64,000 nucleotides of DNA. Origin: Pelagibius marinus. Lineage in GTDB: Bacteria; Pseudomonadota; Alphaproteobacteria; Kiloniellales; Kiloniellaceae. The DNA is taken from contig NZ_JACSDK010000003.1 of NCBI RefSeq assembly GCF_014925385.1, positions 62,001-126,000 on the forward strand. Reading direction: 5' to 3'. A model generated the notes under the pieces. The model had not been told where the DNA came from, ran no database searches, and worked only from the letters and a program-made list of their open reading frames with translations. Position 1 is the stretch's first letter. Every line of letters starts with the position of its first letter. Shown here one piece after another: positions 1 to 10,559 of the stretch. Position numbers and translations under genes: made by a program.

Positions 1-1
1 C

Positions 2-1786
2 TTCGTGCTGACCATCCCGATGAAGGAGCGGGCGGAGTTCCTGGCCCTCCTGGCCTTCATCGGCGGCCTCTCCGCGGCCACGGGCATGGTTATCGTCGCC
101 GCCATCGCGCTGTCGACCATGATCTGCAACGACCTGATCATGCCGGCACTGCTGCGCATCACCTGGCTGCGCATGACCGAGCGCGGCGACCTCTCGGTCC
201 TGCTGCTGCGTATCCGCCGCTTCGCCATCGTGGCGATCCTGCTGCTGTCCTTCGCCTACTTCCGCTTCATCGGGCAGCCGGAGGCGCTGGTCACCATCGG
301 CCTGGTCTCCTTCGCCGCCGCCGCGCAGTTCGCCCCCGCCATCATCGGCGGCATCTTCTGGAAAGGCGGCTCGCGCCTCGGCGCCCTCACGGGCCTCACC
401 CTCGGCTTCGTCACCTGGGCCTACACCCTGCTGCTGCCTTCTTTCGCGCGGCCGGGCTGGCTGCCGACCTCCTTCATCGAGCAGGGGCCGCTGGGCATTG
501 CGCTGCTGAAGCCTTACGCGCTGCTCGGCCTGCAGGGCCTCGACAGCCTGTCGCACGCCATGTTCTGGAGCATGCTGGCCAATATCGGCGGCTATGTGGT
601 GGTCTCCCTGCTGGCCCGCCAGAGCGCCATCGAGCGCATCCAGGCCGTCCTCTTCGTCGACGTCTTCCGGCACTCGGGCGTGCAGAGCGGCTCGCACTTC
701 TGGCGAGGCTCGGCCACGGTGCCGGACCTGAAGAACCTGGTGGCGCGCTTCATCGGCCCGGGCCGGGCGGAGCGCGCCTTCGCCGACTACGGGCGTATCC
801 ACGGCATCAACGTCACCAAGCTGCGCGAGGCCGACCCGGGCCTGGTCAGTTTCACCGAGCGCCTGCTGGCCGGCGCCATCGGCGCAGCCTCGGCGCGCGT
901 CATGGTGGCCTCGGTGGCCAAGGGCGAGGTGCTGGGCATCGAAGAGGTCATGGAGATCCTGGAGGAGACCTCCCAGGTCATCGAGTACAGCCATGGCCTG
1001 GAGCAGAAGTCACGCGAGCTGGAGGCGCTGACCGCAGAGCTGCGCGGGGCCAACGAGCGCCTGCAGGAGCTCGACCGCATGAAGGACGAGTTCCTCTCCA
1101 CGGTCAGCCACGAGCTGCGCACGCCGCTGACCTCGATCCGCTCCTTCAGCGAGATCCTCTTCGACAACCCGGACCTGGGGGTCGGCGACCGGCGCAAGTT
1201 CCTCACCGTCATCGTCAAGGAGAGCGAACGCCTGACGCGGCTCATCAACCAGATCCTCGACCTCGCCAAGATGGAGGCCGGCAGCATCGACTGGGAGATG
1301 GTGAACCTCGATCCCCGCCCCGTGGTGGAGGAGGCCATCGCCGTCACCTCGACCCTCTTCGCCGAGAAGGCGGCGCGCCTGGAGGTGCAGATCGCCCGCG
1401 ACCTGCCCATGGTCCATGCCGACCGCGATCGCCTGATCCAGGTGCTGGTGAACCTGCTGTCCAACGCCGCCAAGTTCTGCGACGAGAAGGCCGGCTATGT
1501 GGTGGTCAGCGTCGAGAACCGCCCCGACGGTCTGCAGATCTCCGTCGCCGACAACGGGCGCGGGGTGCCGCCGGAGAACCGCCAGCTGATCTTCGAGAAG
1601 TTTCAACAGGCCAGCGAGAACCTGACCGACAAGCCGCGCGGGACGGGCCTGGGCCTCACCATCTCGCGCCAGATCATCGAGCACTTCGGCGGCCGGATCT
1701 GGGTCGAATCCTCCCCCGGCAACGGCGCGCGCTTCTGCATGGTGCTGCCCCGGCGCGCCAGGCAGGCGGCCCGCCAGGCGGTCTGA
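2..1786 (+). CDS. Sodium/solute symporter-type sensor histidine kinase (SLC5-STAC-HK), 5' partial
   Basis: The gene enters from the left edge already in frame, so its start lies outside the window. The first ~210 residues are hydrophobic with several membrane spans and resemble the C-terminal part of a Na+/solute symporter. Next comes a stretch with LARFIG-like and GAASARV-type sequence matching the STAC linker of CbrA-type kinases, then a short coiled coil. A complete kinase core follows: H-box SHELRTPL (phospho-accepting His codon at 1109-1111), N-box LLSNAAKF, G1 DNGRGVP, and G2 GTGLGLTIS. It is likely an inner-membrane sensor that couples solute transport or binding to phosphorylation. 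No response regulator gene is seen in this window, so any partner is either upstream or encoded elsewhere. The ligand is unknown. Confidence 0.88.
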   Translation, partial: FVLTIPMKERAEFLALLAFIGGLSAATGMVIVAAIALSTMICNDLIMPALLRITWLRMTERGDLSVLLLRIRRFAIVAILLLSFAYFRFIGQPEALVTIGLVSFAAAAQFAPAIIGGIFWKGGSRLGALTGLTLGFVTWAYTLLLPSFARPGWLPTSFIEQGPLGIALLKPYALLGLQGLDSLSHAMFWSMLANIGGYVVVSLLARQSAIERIQAVLFVDVFRHSGVQSGSHFWRGSATVPDLKNLVARFIGPGRAERAFADYGRIHGINVTKLREADPGLVSFTERLLAGAIGAASARVMVASVAKGEVLGIEEVMEILEETSQVIEYSHGLEQKSRELEALTAELRGANERLQELDRMKDEFLSTVSHELRTPLTSIRSFSEILFDNPDLGVGDRRKFLTVIVKESERLTRLINQILDLAKMEAGSIDWEMVNLDPRPVVEEAIAVTSTLFAEKAARLEVQIARDLPMVHADRDRLIQVLVNLLSNAAKFCDEKAGYVVVSVENRPDGLQISVADNGRGVPPENRQLIFEKFQQASENLTDKPRGTGLGLTISRQIIEHFGGRIWVESSPGNGARFCMVLPRRARQAARQAV

Positions 1787-1914
1787 CCCCGGCCCCGGCC
1801 GCTGCCATGCGTTGCGCTAGCCCGGCTGATGGGCTAGAAACCGCGCCCAGCGGTCCCTATCTACAAAACTGATCCACCCACCCCAGCGATAACTTTCCCA
1901 GCGCCGGAGACTTC

Positions 1915-3591
<1,677 letters not shown>

Positions 3592-3625
3592 AGGGACGCC
3601 CCGCTTGGGCGCCGGAGAGGAATTG

Positions 3626-3651
3626 AAAAAGGGGCCCGAAAGGGCCCCTTT
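3626..3651. terminator. Bidirectional hairpin terminator between ettA and the mlaC-like gene
   Basis: Perfect 7-bp GC arms (ggggccc at 3631-3637, gggcccc at 3642-3648) enclose a gaaa loop and are flanked by A runs and T runs. Read on the minus strand the hairpin is followed by five T residues, so it is strongest for the convergent mlaA-mlaC pair, but it can also stop ettA. Confidence 0.85.
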
Positions 3652-3673
3652 CGATTCTGCGGGCGCGGCGCCG

Positions 3674-4315
3674 CTACTGCTTCGGGGTGAAGGCGCCGGC
3701 GGCGACCTTCTCGCGCAGGGCCTCGGTCAGCGGCGGCAGCTTGCCCCCGTTGCCCTTCAGCACCGTGCCGTATTCGGAGCGCAGGGTGATGGCCATACTG
3801 ACGCCCTCGGCGACGATATCGAGGATCTTGAAATCGCCGTCGGTCTCGCGCACCCGCCAGGTCACCTTGTACGGCTCGCCCTCGGTTCGGTCGATGCGGG
3901 AGTCGATCAGGGCCATGTTCTCGTTGCGGGCGTCCGGGGTCACGTTGCCGATCTTGAAGCGTTCGCTGCTGTTTTCCGCCAGCAGCGGCAGGAAGCGCTG
4001 CACCATGGCGTCCTCGAAGACCGCCAGGAAAGCTTTCTGATCCTCATCGGACGCGGCGCGCCAGTAGCGGCCGATGACGAAACGGCCGATGGCCGGCACG
4101 TCGAAGTTCTCGTTGAAGAGCTTGCGGAAGTGCTCTTCCTTTTCCTTGTCGCTGATCGAAGCATCGCCCAGGCGCGAAGCCGCATTCTCCTGCAGGGTCT
4201 CCAGGAAGTTCGCGGCCTGCTTGGTGTCGAGCGCCTGCGCGACGGCCGGCAGCGCGAGCAGCGCGACGGCCAGCAGGCAGAAGGCGAGGGACGATTTCAT
4301 GTCGCGGCAGCGCAT
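3674..4315 (-). CDS. MlaC/Ttg2D-family periplasmic phospholipid-binding protein
   Basis: This 213-residue protein opens with an N-terminal signal peptide (hydrophobic LAFCLLAVALLALPAVAQA). The mature part matches the MlaC/Ttg2D fold, with the segment RYWRAASDEDQKAF and an alternating strand C-terminus. MlaC ferries phospholipids between the outer-membrane MlaA complex and the inner-membrane MlaFEDB transporter. The ATG at 4315 is chosen because a GGAG lies 8 bases upstream inside the last codons of the preceding mlaA-like gene; a second ATG at 4300 lacks a good ribosome site. It is cotranscribed with that gene (4-base gap). No mlaFED genes are nearby. Confidence 0.88.
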   Translation of the reverse strand: MRCRDMKSSLAFCLLAVALLALPAVAQALDTKQAANFLETLQENAASRLGDASISDKEKEEHFRKLFNENFDVPAIGRFVIGRYWRAASDEDQKAFLAVFEDAMVQRFLPLLAENSSERFKIGNVTPDARNENMALIDSRIDRTEGEPYKVTWRVRETDGDFKILDIVAEGVSMAITLRSEYGTVLKGNGGKLPPLTEALREKVAAGAFTPKQ

Positions 4316-4319
4316 AGCG

Positions 4320-5246
4320 TTACTCCACGGCGGAGGTGCTGGGCCCAGGGACGCCCGAGGGCGCTACCGGGGGGACTTCCGAGAAGTTCGGCACTTCGCC
4401 CGTGGGGGCGCCGTTGTTGATCTCGTTCACCCGGTTCTGACGGTAGAGCGACCGGATGCGGGCGTAGAAGTCCAGCGAGTCGGCCTCCAGAGCGTCCAGT
4501 TCCTCGATGTTGCGCGCACGGAAGTCGACGCCGGTCGCGACCGCGCGGCCCAGGCCGAATTCCCGGGGCGCCAGGTAGGTCAGCGGGTCCAGGAAGATAT
4601 CGACGATCCGGCCGGTGCCGTCGCGCAGCGACGAGGGGCCGAGAATGGGCAGTACGAGGTAGAACCCTTCGCCGGCGCCATAGGTGCCGAGGGTCTGCCC
4701 GAAGTCCTCGTCGTGATAGGGGTAGCCCGAGTCCGCGGCGATGTCGAAAAGGCCGAGCAGGCCGATGGTCGAGTTGATGAGGAAGCGGGCGAAGGTCGCC
4801 TCCGCGCGCTCCAGGTCACCCTGCAGCAGGTCGTTGGCCAGCGTCACCGGGGTGCGCAGGTTGCGCAGGAAGTTGCGCACGGAATTGCGCACGCCGGTCG
4901 GCACGATGAAGCGGTAGGTCACCGCCACGGGACGGATCACCATGAAGTCGATCGCCTCGTTGAAGGCGAAGAACATGCGGTTGGGAACTTCCAGCGGATC
5001 GTTGTAGTCGGGCTCCGGCCCGAAATTGTCCGTCTCGCTGTCCGACCAGGCATCGCCGCCGTCGCTCTGCCCGGTATCGCTCTGGGCAATCTGGGTGGAC
5101 TGCGGATCGCCGGCCCGCGCCTCGCTCTGCGGCGCGCCCGTCTGCGGCGTGCCCGCGCAGGCGCTCAGGACGAAGGAAACGGCGACAACGGCACAGACAG
5201 AGCGCAGAGACTGCGCAAGAGAAGAACTCAACAAACCCCCGAACAA
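4320..5246 (-). CDS. mlaA: MlaA/VacJ-family lipoprotein
   Basis: The protein carries a lipoprotein signal ending in the lipobox VLSAC and a MlaA core with the hallmark NDPLEVPNRMFFAFNEAID-like segment, RNFLRNLRTP and TFGQTLGTYG-like motifs. MlaA sits in the outer membrane and removes mislocalised phospholipids from the outer leaflet. The start is uncertain: there is no ATG near the signal peptide, only TTG codons at 5246, 5234 and 5231. I place it at 5246 because ggggg lies 7 bases upstream; an ATG at 5402 would add an unlikely 52 residues. It forms a two-gene unit with the mlaC-like gene. Confidence 0.87.
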   Translation of the reverse strand: MFGGLLSSSLAQSLRSVCAVVAVSFVLSACAGTPQTGAPQSEARAGDPQSTQIAQSDTGQSDGGDAWSDSETDNFGPEPDYNDPLEVPNRMFFAFNEAIDFMVIRPVAVTYRFIVPTGVRNSVRNFLRNLRTPVTLANDLLQGDLERAEATFARFLINSTIGLLGLFDIAADSGYPYHDEDFGQTLGTYGAGEGFYLVLPILGPSSLRDGTGRIVDIFLDPLTYLAPREFGLGRAVATGVDFRARNIEELDALEADSLDFYARIRSLYRQNRVNEINNGAPTGEVPNFSEVPPVAPSGVPGPSTSAVE

Positions 5247-5572
5247 AACTTTACCCCCGATAAAGGCAGAACCGAAATGCCACAGATCAAACCGCGAATC
5301 CGCGGCTGCAGGGCCAAGCCTCGCCGCATGCTCAGTCTCACCTGTGTAACACCAGAAGATTCCGGGAACTCCACACCAATCAGAGCCTGAAAAAACTGGC
5401 AAAATTCTCTTAAAGAACCCTTAGGCGCGAACGACCGCGAACAGGCCGCTAACCATAGTTCCCCTATCATAGCGCGCTGGACCTGACTAGTGACCTGCCT
5501 TCGTGCACTGTCGTCGCTTTGCATCACTGTTGCAAATATGCACCATATCGAGCGCCTGCCCACGAAAGCCGC
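5247..5572. other. Intergenic leader of the mlaA-mlaC unit
   Basis: This 326-base gap lies between the mlaA-like start and the stop of the transporter gene transcribed in the same direction. It should hold the mlaA promoter. I see no convincing -35/-10 pair, hairpin terminator or small gene. Confidence 0.5.
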
Positions 5573-6535
5573 CTAGCCGGCGGGTGCGGAGGGCCTCTGG
5601 GTCTCGGTTTCGGGACGCACCAGCCGCCGGTAGAGGGGCAGCAGAACGGCGGGCAGCATGTACATGGGCAACTGCGCCACGGCGAAGTAGAGCACCACGT
5701 CGAAATCGGTGCCGGGTGGAAAGGCGGCCAGCAACAACCCCATGTTGCAGTTGCCGGTGATCAACCCGACGGTCAGCGCCCGGCGGCGGCCCAGCCAGGC
5801 AAAGGCGAGGGTGCCCACGACCTGCAACGCCGGATTGGCGACGAAGGCGACGGCGAGCCACAGCGCCACCGTCATCGGCCGTGTCATGAGGGTGGCGGTG
5901 ACGCCGTCCATGATCGCCACCGCGAAAATCAGCATGACCGCCACCACCAGCCCGTCCAGATGGGTGGCGACCCGGGGAAGGCGCTCGCGGCCGATCAGGC
6001 GGCGGATCACCACGGCCGCCGCGAAGGCGGCTGCGACCACCAGCGACAGGCGGGTCATGAACTCGACCACGCCGATGTCGAGCTCCAGGCCCAGCAGCGC
6101 CAGCGCCAGCGGTGGCACCGTGAGCGGCGTCAGCAGCGTGGCGGCGAGAGCGGCCACCAGGGCCAGGGCGCCGTCCAGGCCCAGGATCATGGCGATCGGC
6201 GCGGCGCTGAGGATCGGCGGCGCGGCGGCCATCAGCACCAGGGCGGTGCCCAGGGCGGACGGCAGGGGCAGGAAAGCGAGGGCGGCGGCCATGAGCAGCG
6301 GCGCGCCGAGCAGCAGCCAGACGGTGATGACGACAGCCAGCCAGGGACGGCGCAGGTAGCCCAGCATCACCTGCCAGTCGATGCGCACCAGGGTGGCGGT
6401 CAGCAGCACCGCCACCGCGGGCGCCAGCAGGGGGCGCGCCAGCGCGGCGAGCGAGGGCAGCGCCAAGCCGAGGAAGACCCCGACGAAGAGCACCCAGGTG
6501 GCGTGTCCGCCCAGAAAGGCGAGCAGTCGGCTCAT
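5573..6535 (-). CDS. BASS-family (bile acid:sodium symporter-like) membrane transporter
   Basis: This 320-residue protein is almost entirely hydrophobic, with about nine to ten predicted membrane spans. Segments such as GLITGNCNMGLLLA and ILSAAPIAMILGLDGAL resemble the crossing helices of the BASS/ArsB-3 superfamily, whose members move organic anions or arsenite with sodium or protons. The ATG at 6535 is chosen for the ggggac ribosome site just upstream; the frame is open further up but has no signal there. It is transcribed divergently from the thioesterase gene at 6696. The substrate cannot be told from sequence. Confidence 0.78.
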   Translation of the reverse strand: MSRLLAFLGGHATWVLFVGVFLGLALPSLAALARPLLAPAVAVLLTATLVRIDWQVMLGYLRRPWLAVVITVWLLLGAPLLMAAALAFLPLPSALGTALVLMAAAPPILSAAPIAMILGLDGALALVAALAATLLTPLTVPPLALALLGLELDIGVVEFMTRLSLVVAAAFAAAVVIRRLIGRERLPRVATHLDGLVVAVMLIFAVAIMDGVTATLMTRPMTVALWLAVAFVANPALQVVGTLAFAWLGRRRALTVGLITGNCNMGLLLAAFPPGTDFDVVLYFAVAQLPMYMLPAVLLPLYRRLVRPETETQRPSAPAG

Positions 6536-6695
6536 GCTGTCCCCAATCGGTTTTCCGGCCCCCTCTGCCGGGGCCGGCGACCCACCCTGTGAAGCGGCGA
6601 CGCTAGCGGCTTTGACCGTGCAGGCCAATGCTCTATCGTGCTGCCCGCAGGGAGACCCGCTGCGAGACGCATGCCGACGCGAGGGAGCCGTCACC

Positions 6696-7196
6696 ATGAC
6701 CGAAGCGCCATTCGACCAGCACCGTGCCGTCGTGCTGCCGGAATGGATCGACTACAACGGCCACATGAACGTGGCCTACTATCTGTTGGCTTTCGACCAC
6801 GCGACCGATGCGTTCCTCGACTGGCTCGGCCTGGATTCGGACCACCGCGCCGCCGCTGGCGGCACCACCTTCGCCGGCGACATCCACCTCACCTATCAGC
6901 GCGAGGTGAAGGAGGGCGACCCGCTGCGCATCACCACACAGCTGCTGGGCTACGATGAAAAGCGCATTCGCTTCTTCTGCCGCATGTACCACGCCGGGGA
7001 AGGCTTCCTGGCCGCGACGATGGAGAGCCTCAGCCTCTATGTCGATCTCAACCGCCGCCGGGTCTCGATCCTGCCGGACGACATCCAGAAACGCCTGGCG
7101 GAGGTCTACGCCGCCCACAAGAAGCTGGCCCTGCCGCCGGAGGCCGGGCGGGTCGTCGCCAAGCCGCCGCTGGCCGGCATGCCGCCGCCGGCGTGA
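6696..7196 (+). CDS. Hot-dog fold acyl-CoA thioesterase-like protein
   Basis: This 166-residue protein begins with the 4HBT hot-dog hallmark WIDYNGHMNVAYYL, in which the aspartate/asparagine and the GHMN turn line the acyl-CoA active site. The strand pattern after it (GDIHLTYQREVKEGD, RIRFFCRMYHA) is typical of single-domain thioesterases of about 140-170 residues. The ATG follows a gagggag site. The same start-plus-RBS reading rejects the longer open frame upstream. The likely reaction is hydrolysis of an acyl-CoA in the cytoplasm. Its relatives often sit in carnitine or betaine catabolic operons, but no such genes are seen here. Confidence 0.82.
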   Translation: MTEAPFDQHRAVVLPEWIDYNGHMNVAYYLLAFDHATDAFLDWLGLDSDHRAAAGGTTFAGDIHLTYQREVKEGDPLRITTQLLGYDEKRIRFFCRMYHAGEGFLAATMESLSLYVDLNRRRVSILPDDIQKRLAEVYAAHKKLALPPEAGRVVAKPPLAGMPPPA

Positions 7197-7267
7197 GGTT
7201 CTCCCCCATGTCCCCTGGCGGCCAGTTTTCCATTGCCCTCGCGGGCGCGATGGTGATGCTTAGAGCC

Positions 7268-7771
7268 ATGCTTGCTAAGCGTTTGTGGCTCTTTGCCCTG
7301 GTTTTTCTGATCCTCGCGCCGGCTTCCGAAGCCCTGGCCGACTGCACCGACCCGCCGGCGCCGGAGGTCAATTGGCGGCGCTGCGTCTTCGACCGCCTTG
7401 AGTTTCGCGAGGTCGACCTGACCGCTGCGGAGCTGCGCGACGCCAGCTTCTACCGCGCCGACCTCAGCGAAAGCCGCTTCGAGAAGGTGAAGGCCTTCCG
7501 CGCCAAGTTCGTCAACGCGGTGCTGGCCGGCGCCAGCTTCCCCGAGGCCGACCTGCGCGAAGCCGATATGACCAAGGCCGACCTCAGCGGCGCCGACCTG
7601 GCGACCGCCGACCTGCGGCGGGCGCGGCTCTTCGAGGCCAACCTGCGCGGGGCGGACCTGACAGGCGCCAAACTGGGCGGCGCGGACCTGACCTATGCCG
7701 ACCTCTCCGGCGCCACCTGGATCAATGGGGAGAAGGTCTGCAGCGAGGGCTCGATCGGCCGCTGTAACTAG
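7268..7771 (+). CDS. Exported pentapeptide-repeat protein
   Basis: From the ATG at 7268 the protein opens with a clean signal peptide (LAKRLWLFALVFLILAPASEALA). It continues with a run of A(D/N)LXX pentapeptides (ADLSG ADLAT ADLRR pattern) covering about residues 40-145, which fold into a right-handed quadrilateral beta helix. A short tail with WINGEKVC and GRC cysteines is common in exported members. Starts at 7208 or 7250 are possible but lengthen the signal peptide without a better ribosome site. It lies 71 bases after the thioesterase gene and may be cotranscribed. The function of exported pentapeptide proteins is mostly unknown. Confidence 0.85.
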   Translation: MLAKRLWLFALVFLILAPASEALADCTDPPAPEVNWRRCVFDRLEFREVDLTAAELRDASFYRADLSESRFEKVKAFRAKFVNAVLAGASFPEADLREADMTKADLSGADLATADLRRARLFEANLRGADLTGAKLGGADLTYADLSGATWINGEKVCSEGSIGRCN

Positions 7772-7783
7772 ACGCACCTGTAA

Positions 7784-8437
7784 CTAGATGCTGCGGCCCA
7801 GCACAAGATCGAAGCGTCCGGCCTCGATGCCGGCGCCCAGGTCCGGCGCGGCGCGGAAGGCCACAGTGACGCTGTCGCGGGCGGCCGGATCTCGGATCGC
7901 ATTGTAGAGGAAATCATCGACGTTCAACGGATGGCCGGCCAGGTACATCTGGGTCGTCAGCGGTTCGACGCCGGGACCGGCCACCGCGAAGTGGATGTGC
8001 GGCGTGCGGCCGGGATAGGGCACCGGCTTGATCGTCAGGAAGGCGTAGCGCCCATCCTCGTCCAGAACGGCGCGCCCGAAGCCCTGGAAGTTGGGGTCGG
8101 CGCGCCCGCCGCGATCGCGGGGATGGTGGTAGTGGCCGAAAGCGTCGCACTGCCAGATTTCGATCCGCCCGCCGGCCAGCGGCCTGCCGTGGTCGTCGCG
8201 CACTTGGCCGAAGACCTGAACCACATCGCCGGCGGCGGACTCGGGCTGGCCGGCGACCTGAACCAAGTTGGCATCGGAATCGGCAGGGATCTCGACCGGG
8301 TAGAAGGGCCCCCTGGACTGCGGCGGCGTCAGCGCGGCGGTTGCAGCGCGCAGCGCCGCGGGCCGGGCGGCGAAGGGCGCGGCAAGGGCGGCGGCCAGCA
8401 GGCGGCGGCGGGGAATCGTCCGGTGACGGTTCATCAT
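7784..8437 (-). CDS. Exported intradiol ring-cleavage dioxygenase
   Basis: This 217-residue protein belongs to the catechol/protocatechuate 3,4-dioxygenase beta-sandwich family. The presumed ferric iron ligands are visible: a Tyr in WQCDAFGHYHH, a Tyr in PVPYPGRTPHIHF, and the two His of HIH. An RRRLL-type twin-arginine signal and hydrophobic stretch at residues 9-30 suggest Tat export, seen in other secreted intradiol enzymes of unknown substrate. The first of two adjacent ATGs (8437) has ggagag five bases upstream. It converges on the pentapeptide gene with a 12-base gap. It lacks the pcaH/pcaG partner arrangement, so the substrate is uncertain. Confidence 0.87.
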   Translation of the reverse strand: MMNRHRTIPRRRLLAAALAAPFAARPAALRAATAALTPPQSRGPFYPVEIPADSDANLVQVAGQPESAAGDVVQVFGQVRDDHGRPLAGGRIEIWQCDAFGHYHHPRDRGGRADPNFQGFGRAVLDEDGRYAFLTIKPVPYPGRTPHIHFAVAGPGVEPLTTQMYLAGHPLNVDDFLYNAIRDPAARDSVTVAFRAAPDLGAGIEAGRFDLVLGRSI

Positions 8438-8713
8438 CTCTCTCCGCTGATGTGAAGCCTTGCTATAGATGTGGGCGCCCGCGGCCCGCGGGGCAAGCTT
8501 CGCCGCGCCACGGCGGCTGCGGCGGGACTTCTACCGCCGATGCCGTCTATAGTGTTGGGGTCGATGGTCCCGAGTCGCCGGGCGAGGGCGAGGGGACTGG
8601 ATTTCGCAGAGAGTCTACGTGTCGCGTGTTCACATCGGGTCTGGCTTGGTTTACCGGGCTACCATAGGGGCCTCGGCCCCCTGCGCCGCGCCGCTGGGCG
8701 GGAGCGCCGCCTG

Positions 8714-10519
8714 ATGCAGGCTCGCAGGATAAAGCGCCGGCTCCGGGTCTCCCTGTTGCGCTTCGGGCGCAACGACCAGGTGGTGCTGTCGGTTCTGGCC
8801 GTGGTGATCGGGGCGGCGGCCGGCGGGGCCGCCATCGCCTTTCGTGACGCCATCGGCGGTATCCAGTGGCTGGCCCTCGGTTTCAGCAGCGAGAAGGTGG
8901 CTTCCCTGGCGGCCGGTCTGCCGTGGTGGCACCTGCTACTGGCACCGGCCGCCGGCGGCCTGGTGATCGGCCTTTTCATTCGCTACGCCTTGCCGGACGG
9001 CAGGCCGCAGGGCGTCCCCCAGGTCATGGAGGCCTCGGCGCTGCACGATGCCCGCATGTCCCTCACCGTCGGCATCCGCGCCGCCCTGGCCAGCGCCGCC
9101 TCGATCGGCGTCGGCGCCTCGGTCGGCCGCGAAGGGCCGGTGGTGCACCTGGGCGCCTGCCTCGGCTCCTGGGTCGCCAAGCGTCTGCATCTCGGCCGCG
9201 TCCTGGCGCGCACCCTGCTGGGTTGCGGCGTCGCCGCGGGCGTGGCGGCCTCGTTCAACGCGCCCATCGCCGGTTCCTTCTTCGCGCTGGAGGTCGTGGT
9301 CGGGCACTACGCGCTCTCCGCCTTCGCGCCCATCGTCATCGCCTCGGTGACCGGCACCCTGATCAGCCGCGCGCGCTACGGCGACTTCCCGGCCTTCATC
9401 CTGCCGGAGAATTGGACCATCGTGTCGTTCTGGGAATTCCCGGCCTTCGCGATCCTGGGCCTGGTCTCGGCGCTGGCGGCGATCATCTTCATGTGGTCGC
9501 TCGTCTTCGCAGAGGACACAGCCGCCAAGCTGCCGGTCCCCGCCTGGCTGCGGCCGGCCCTGGCCGGCTTGCTGGTCGGGGCCATTGCCCTGGTCTTTCC
9601 GCAGGTGCTGGGCGTCGGCTACGAGGCGACCGACGCCGCGCTGTCCGACAGCTATGCGCTGTGGCTGCTGCTGGCGCTGATCGTCGCCAAGACCGCGGCG
9701 ACGGCGATCTCTCTGGGCGGCGGCTTTGCCGGCGGCGTGTTCTCGCCCTCGCTGTTCATCGGCGCCATGGTCGGCGGCGCCTACGGCGTCATCGCCACCC
9801 AGGCCTTTCCGGAGCTGTCCTCCGGCCACGGCGCCTACACCATCATCGGCATGGGGGCGGTCGCCGGCGCGGTGCTGGGCGCGCCGATCTCGACCATCCT
9901 GATGATTTTCGAGCTGACCGGCGACTACGAGCTGACCATCGCGGTGATGCTGGCCACGGTCATCGCCAGCGTGGTGACGCAACAGGTCCACAAACACTCG
10001 ATCTTTGTCTGGGTGCTGGAGCGCCGCGGCGTGTCGATCCGCGGCGGCCACCAGACCGGGCTGATGCGCCGCGTGAAGGTGTCCTCGGTCATGGACCACC
10101 GCTATTCGGCTGTCACGCCGCAGACCCCCATCGCGGAGGTGCGCCTCAAGCTGCAGGCGGCGCCCTGGGGCGAGCTTTTCGTCGTCGACGAGGAGGGCGT
10201 GCTGTCCGGCGTCATCACCTATGCCGACCTGCACGAGGCTGCCTTCGATACCAGCCACGATTCGGAACTGATCGCCAGCAACGTGGCGCGCAACGTGCCG
10301 GCCATGCTGCAGATCGGCGACCACCTGGAAAGCGCCGTCGAGGTCTTCAACGTGACCGGCGAGCCGCACATCCCCGTGGTCGGCGACAAGAAGACCATGG
10401 TGATGCGCGGACTGGTGCACGAGCACGAGGTCATGCTGGCCTACCAGCGCGCGCTGAACCAGGCCCGCGCCGAAGAGCGGGGCGAGGCATCCTCCCGACA
10501 GCGGACCTACCTACGCTAG
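8714..10519 (+). CDS. ClC-family chloride channel/antiporter with C-terminal CBS pair
   Basis: This 601-residue protein has a ClC membrane domain (~residues 20-430) followed by two CBS domains (~450-590). Conserved ClC elements are GREGP at 138-142, with the external gating Glu140, and GGGFAGGVFSPSLF before the second half. The first selectivity motif, normally GSGIP, reads PQGVP at 98-102, so the central serine is replaced by glutamine. The ATG at 8714 follows a gggagcgcc site. It probably exchanges or conducts an anion across the inner membrane, with CBS domains sensing adenine nucleotides. It is a single gene with no operon partner. Confidence 0.9.
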   Translation: MQARRIKRRLRVSLLRFGRNDQVVLSVLAVVIGAAAGGAAIAFRDAIGGIQWLALGFSSEKVASLAAGLPWWHLLLAPAAGGLVIGLFIRYALPDGRPQGVPQVMEASALHDARMSLTVGIRAALASAASIGVGASVGREGPVVHLGACLGSWVAKRLHLGRVLARTLLGCGVAAGVAASFNAPIAGSFFALEVVVGHYALSAFAPIVIASVTGTLISRARYGDFPAFILPENWTIVSFWEFPAFAILGLVSALAAIIFMWSLVFAEDTAAKLPVPAWLRPALAGLLVGAIALVFPQVLGVGYEATDAALSDSYALWLLLALIVAKTAATAISLGGGFAGGVFSPSLFIGAMVGGAYGVIATQAFPELSSGHGAYTIIGMGAVAGAVLGAPISTILMIFELTGDYELTIAVMLATVIASVVTQQVHKHSIFVWVLERRGVSIRGGHQTGLMRRVKVSSVMDHRYSAVTPQTPIAEVRLKLQAAPWGELFVVDEEGVLSGVITYADLHEAAFDTSHDSELIASNVARNVPAMLQIGDHLESAVEVFNVTGEPHIPVVGDKKTMVMRGLVHEHEVMLAYQRALNQARAEERGEASSRQRTYLR

Positions 10520-10559
10520 GAGGCCGGCCCGCAACGGGCGGAGGGACGCCGGGGCCGGT

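Noticed and set aside
1817-1837. Hairpin ctagccc/gggctag as terminator of the kinase gene
   Set aside because: Stem of only 7 bp and no T tract follows.
7761-7789. Direct repeat ctgtaactaga near the convergent stops
   Set aside because: Only 11 bases, twice; it can arise by chance or slippage, and no element lies between.
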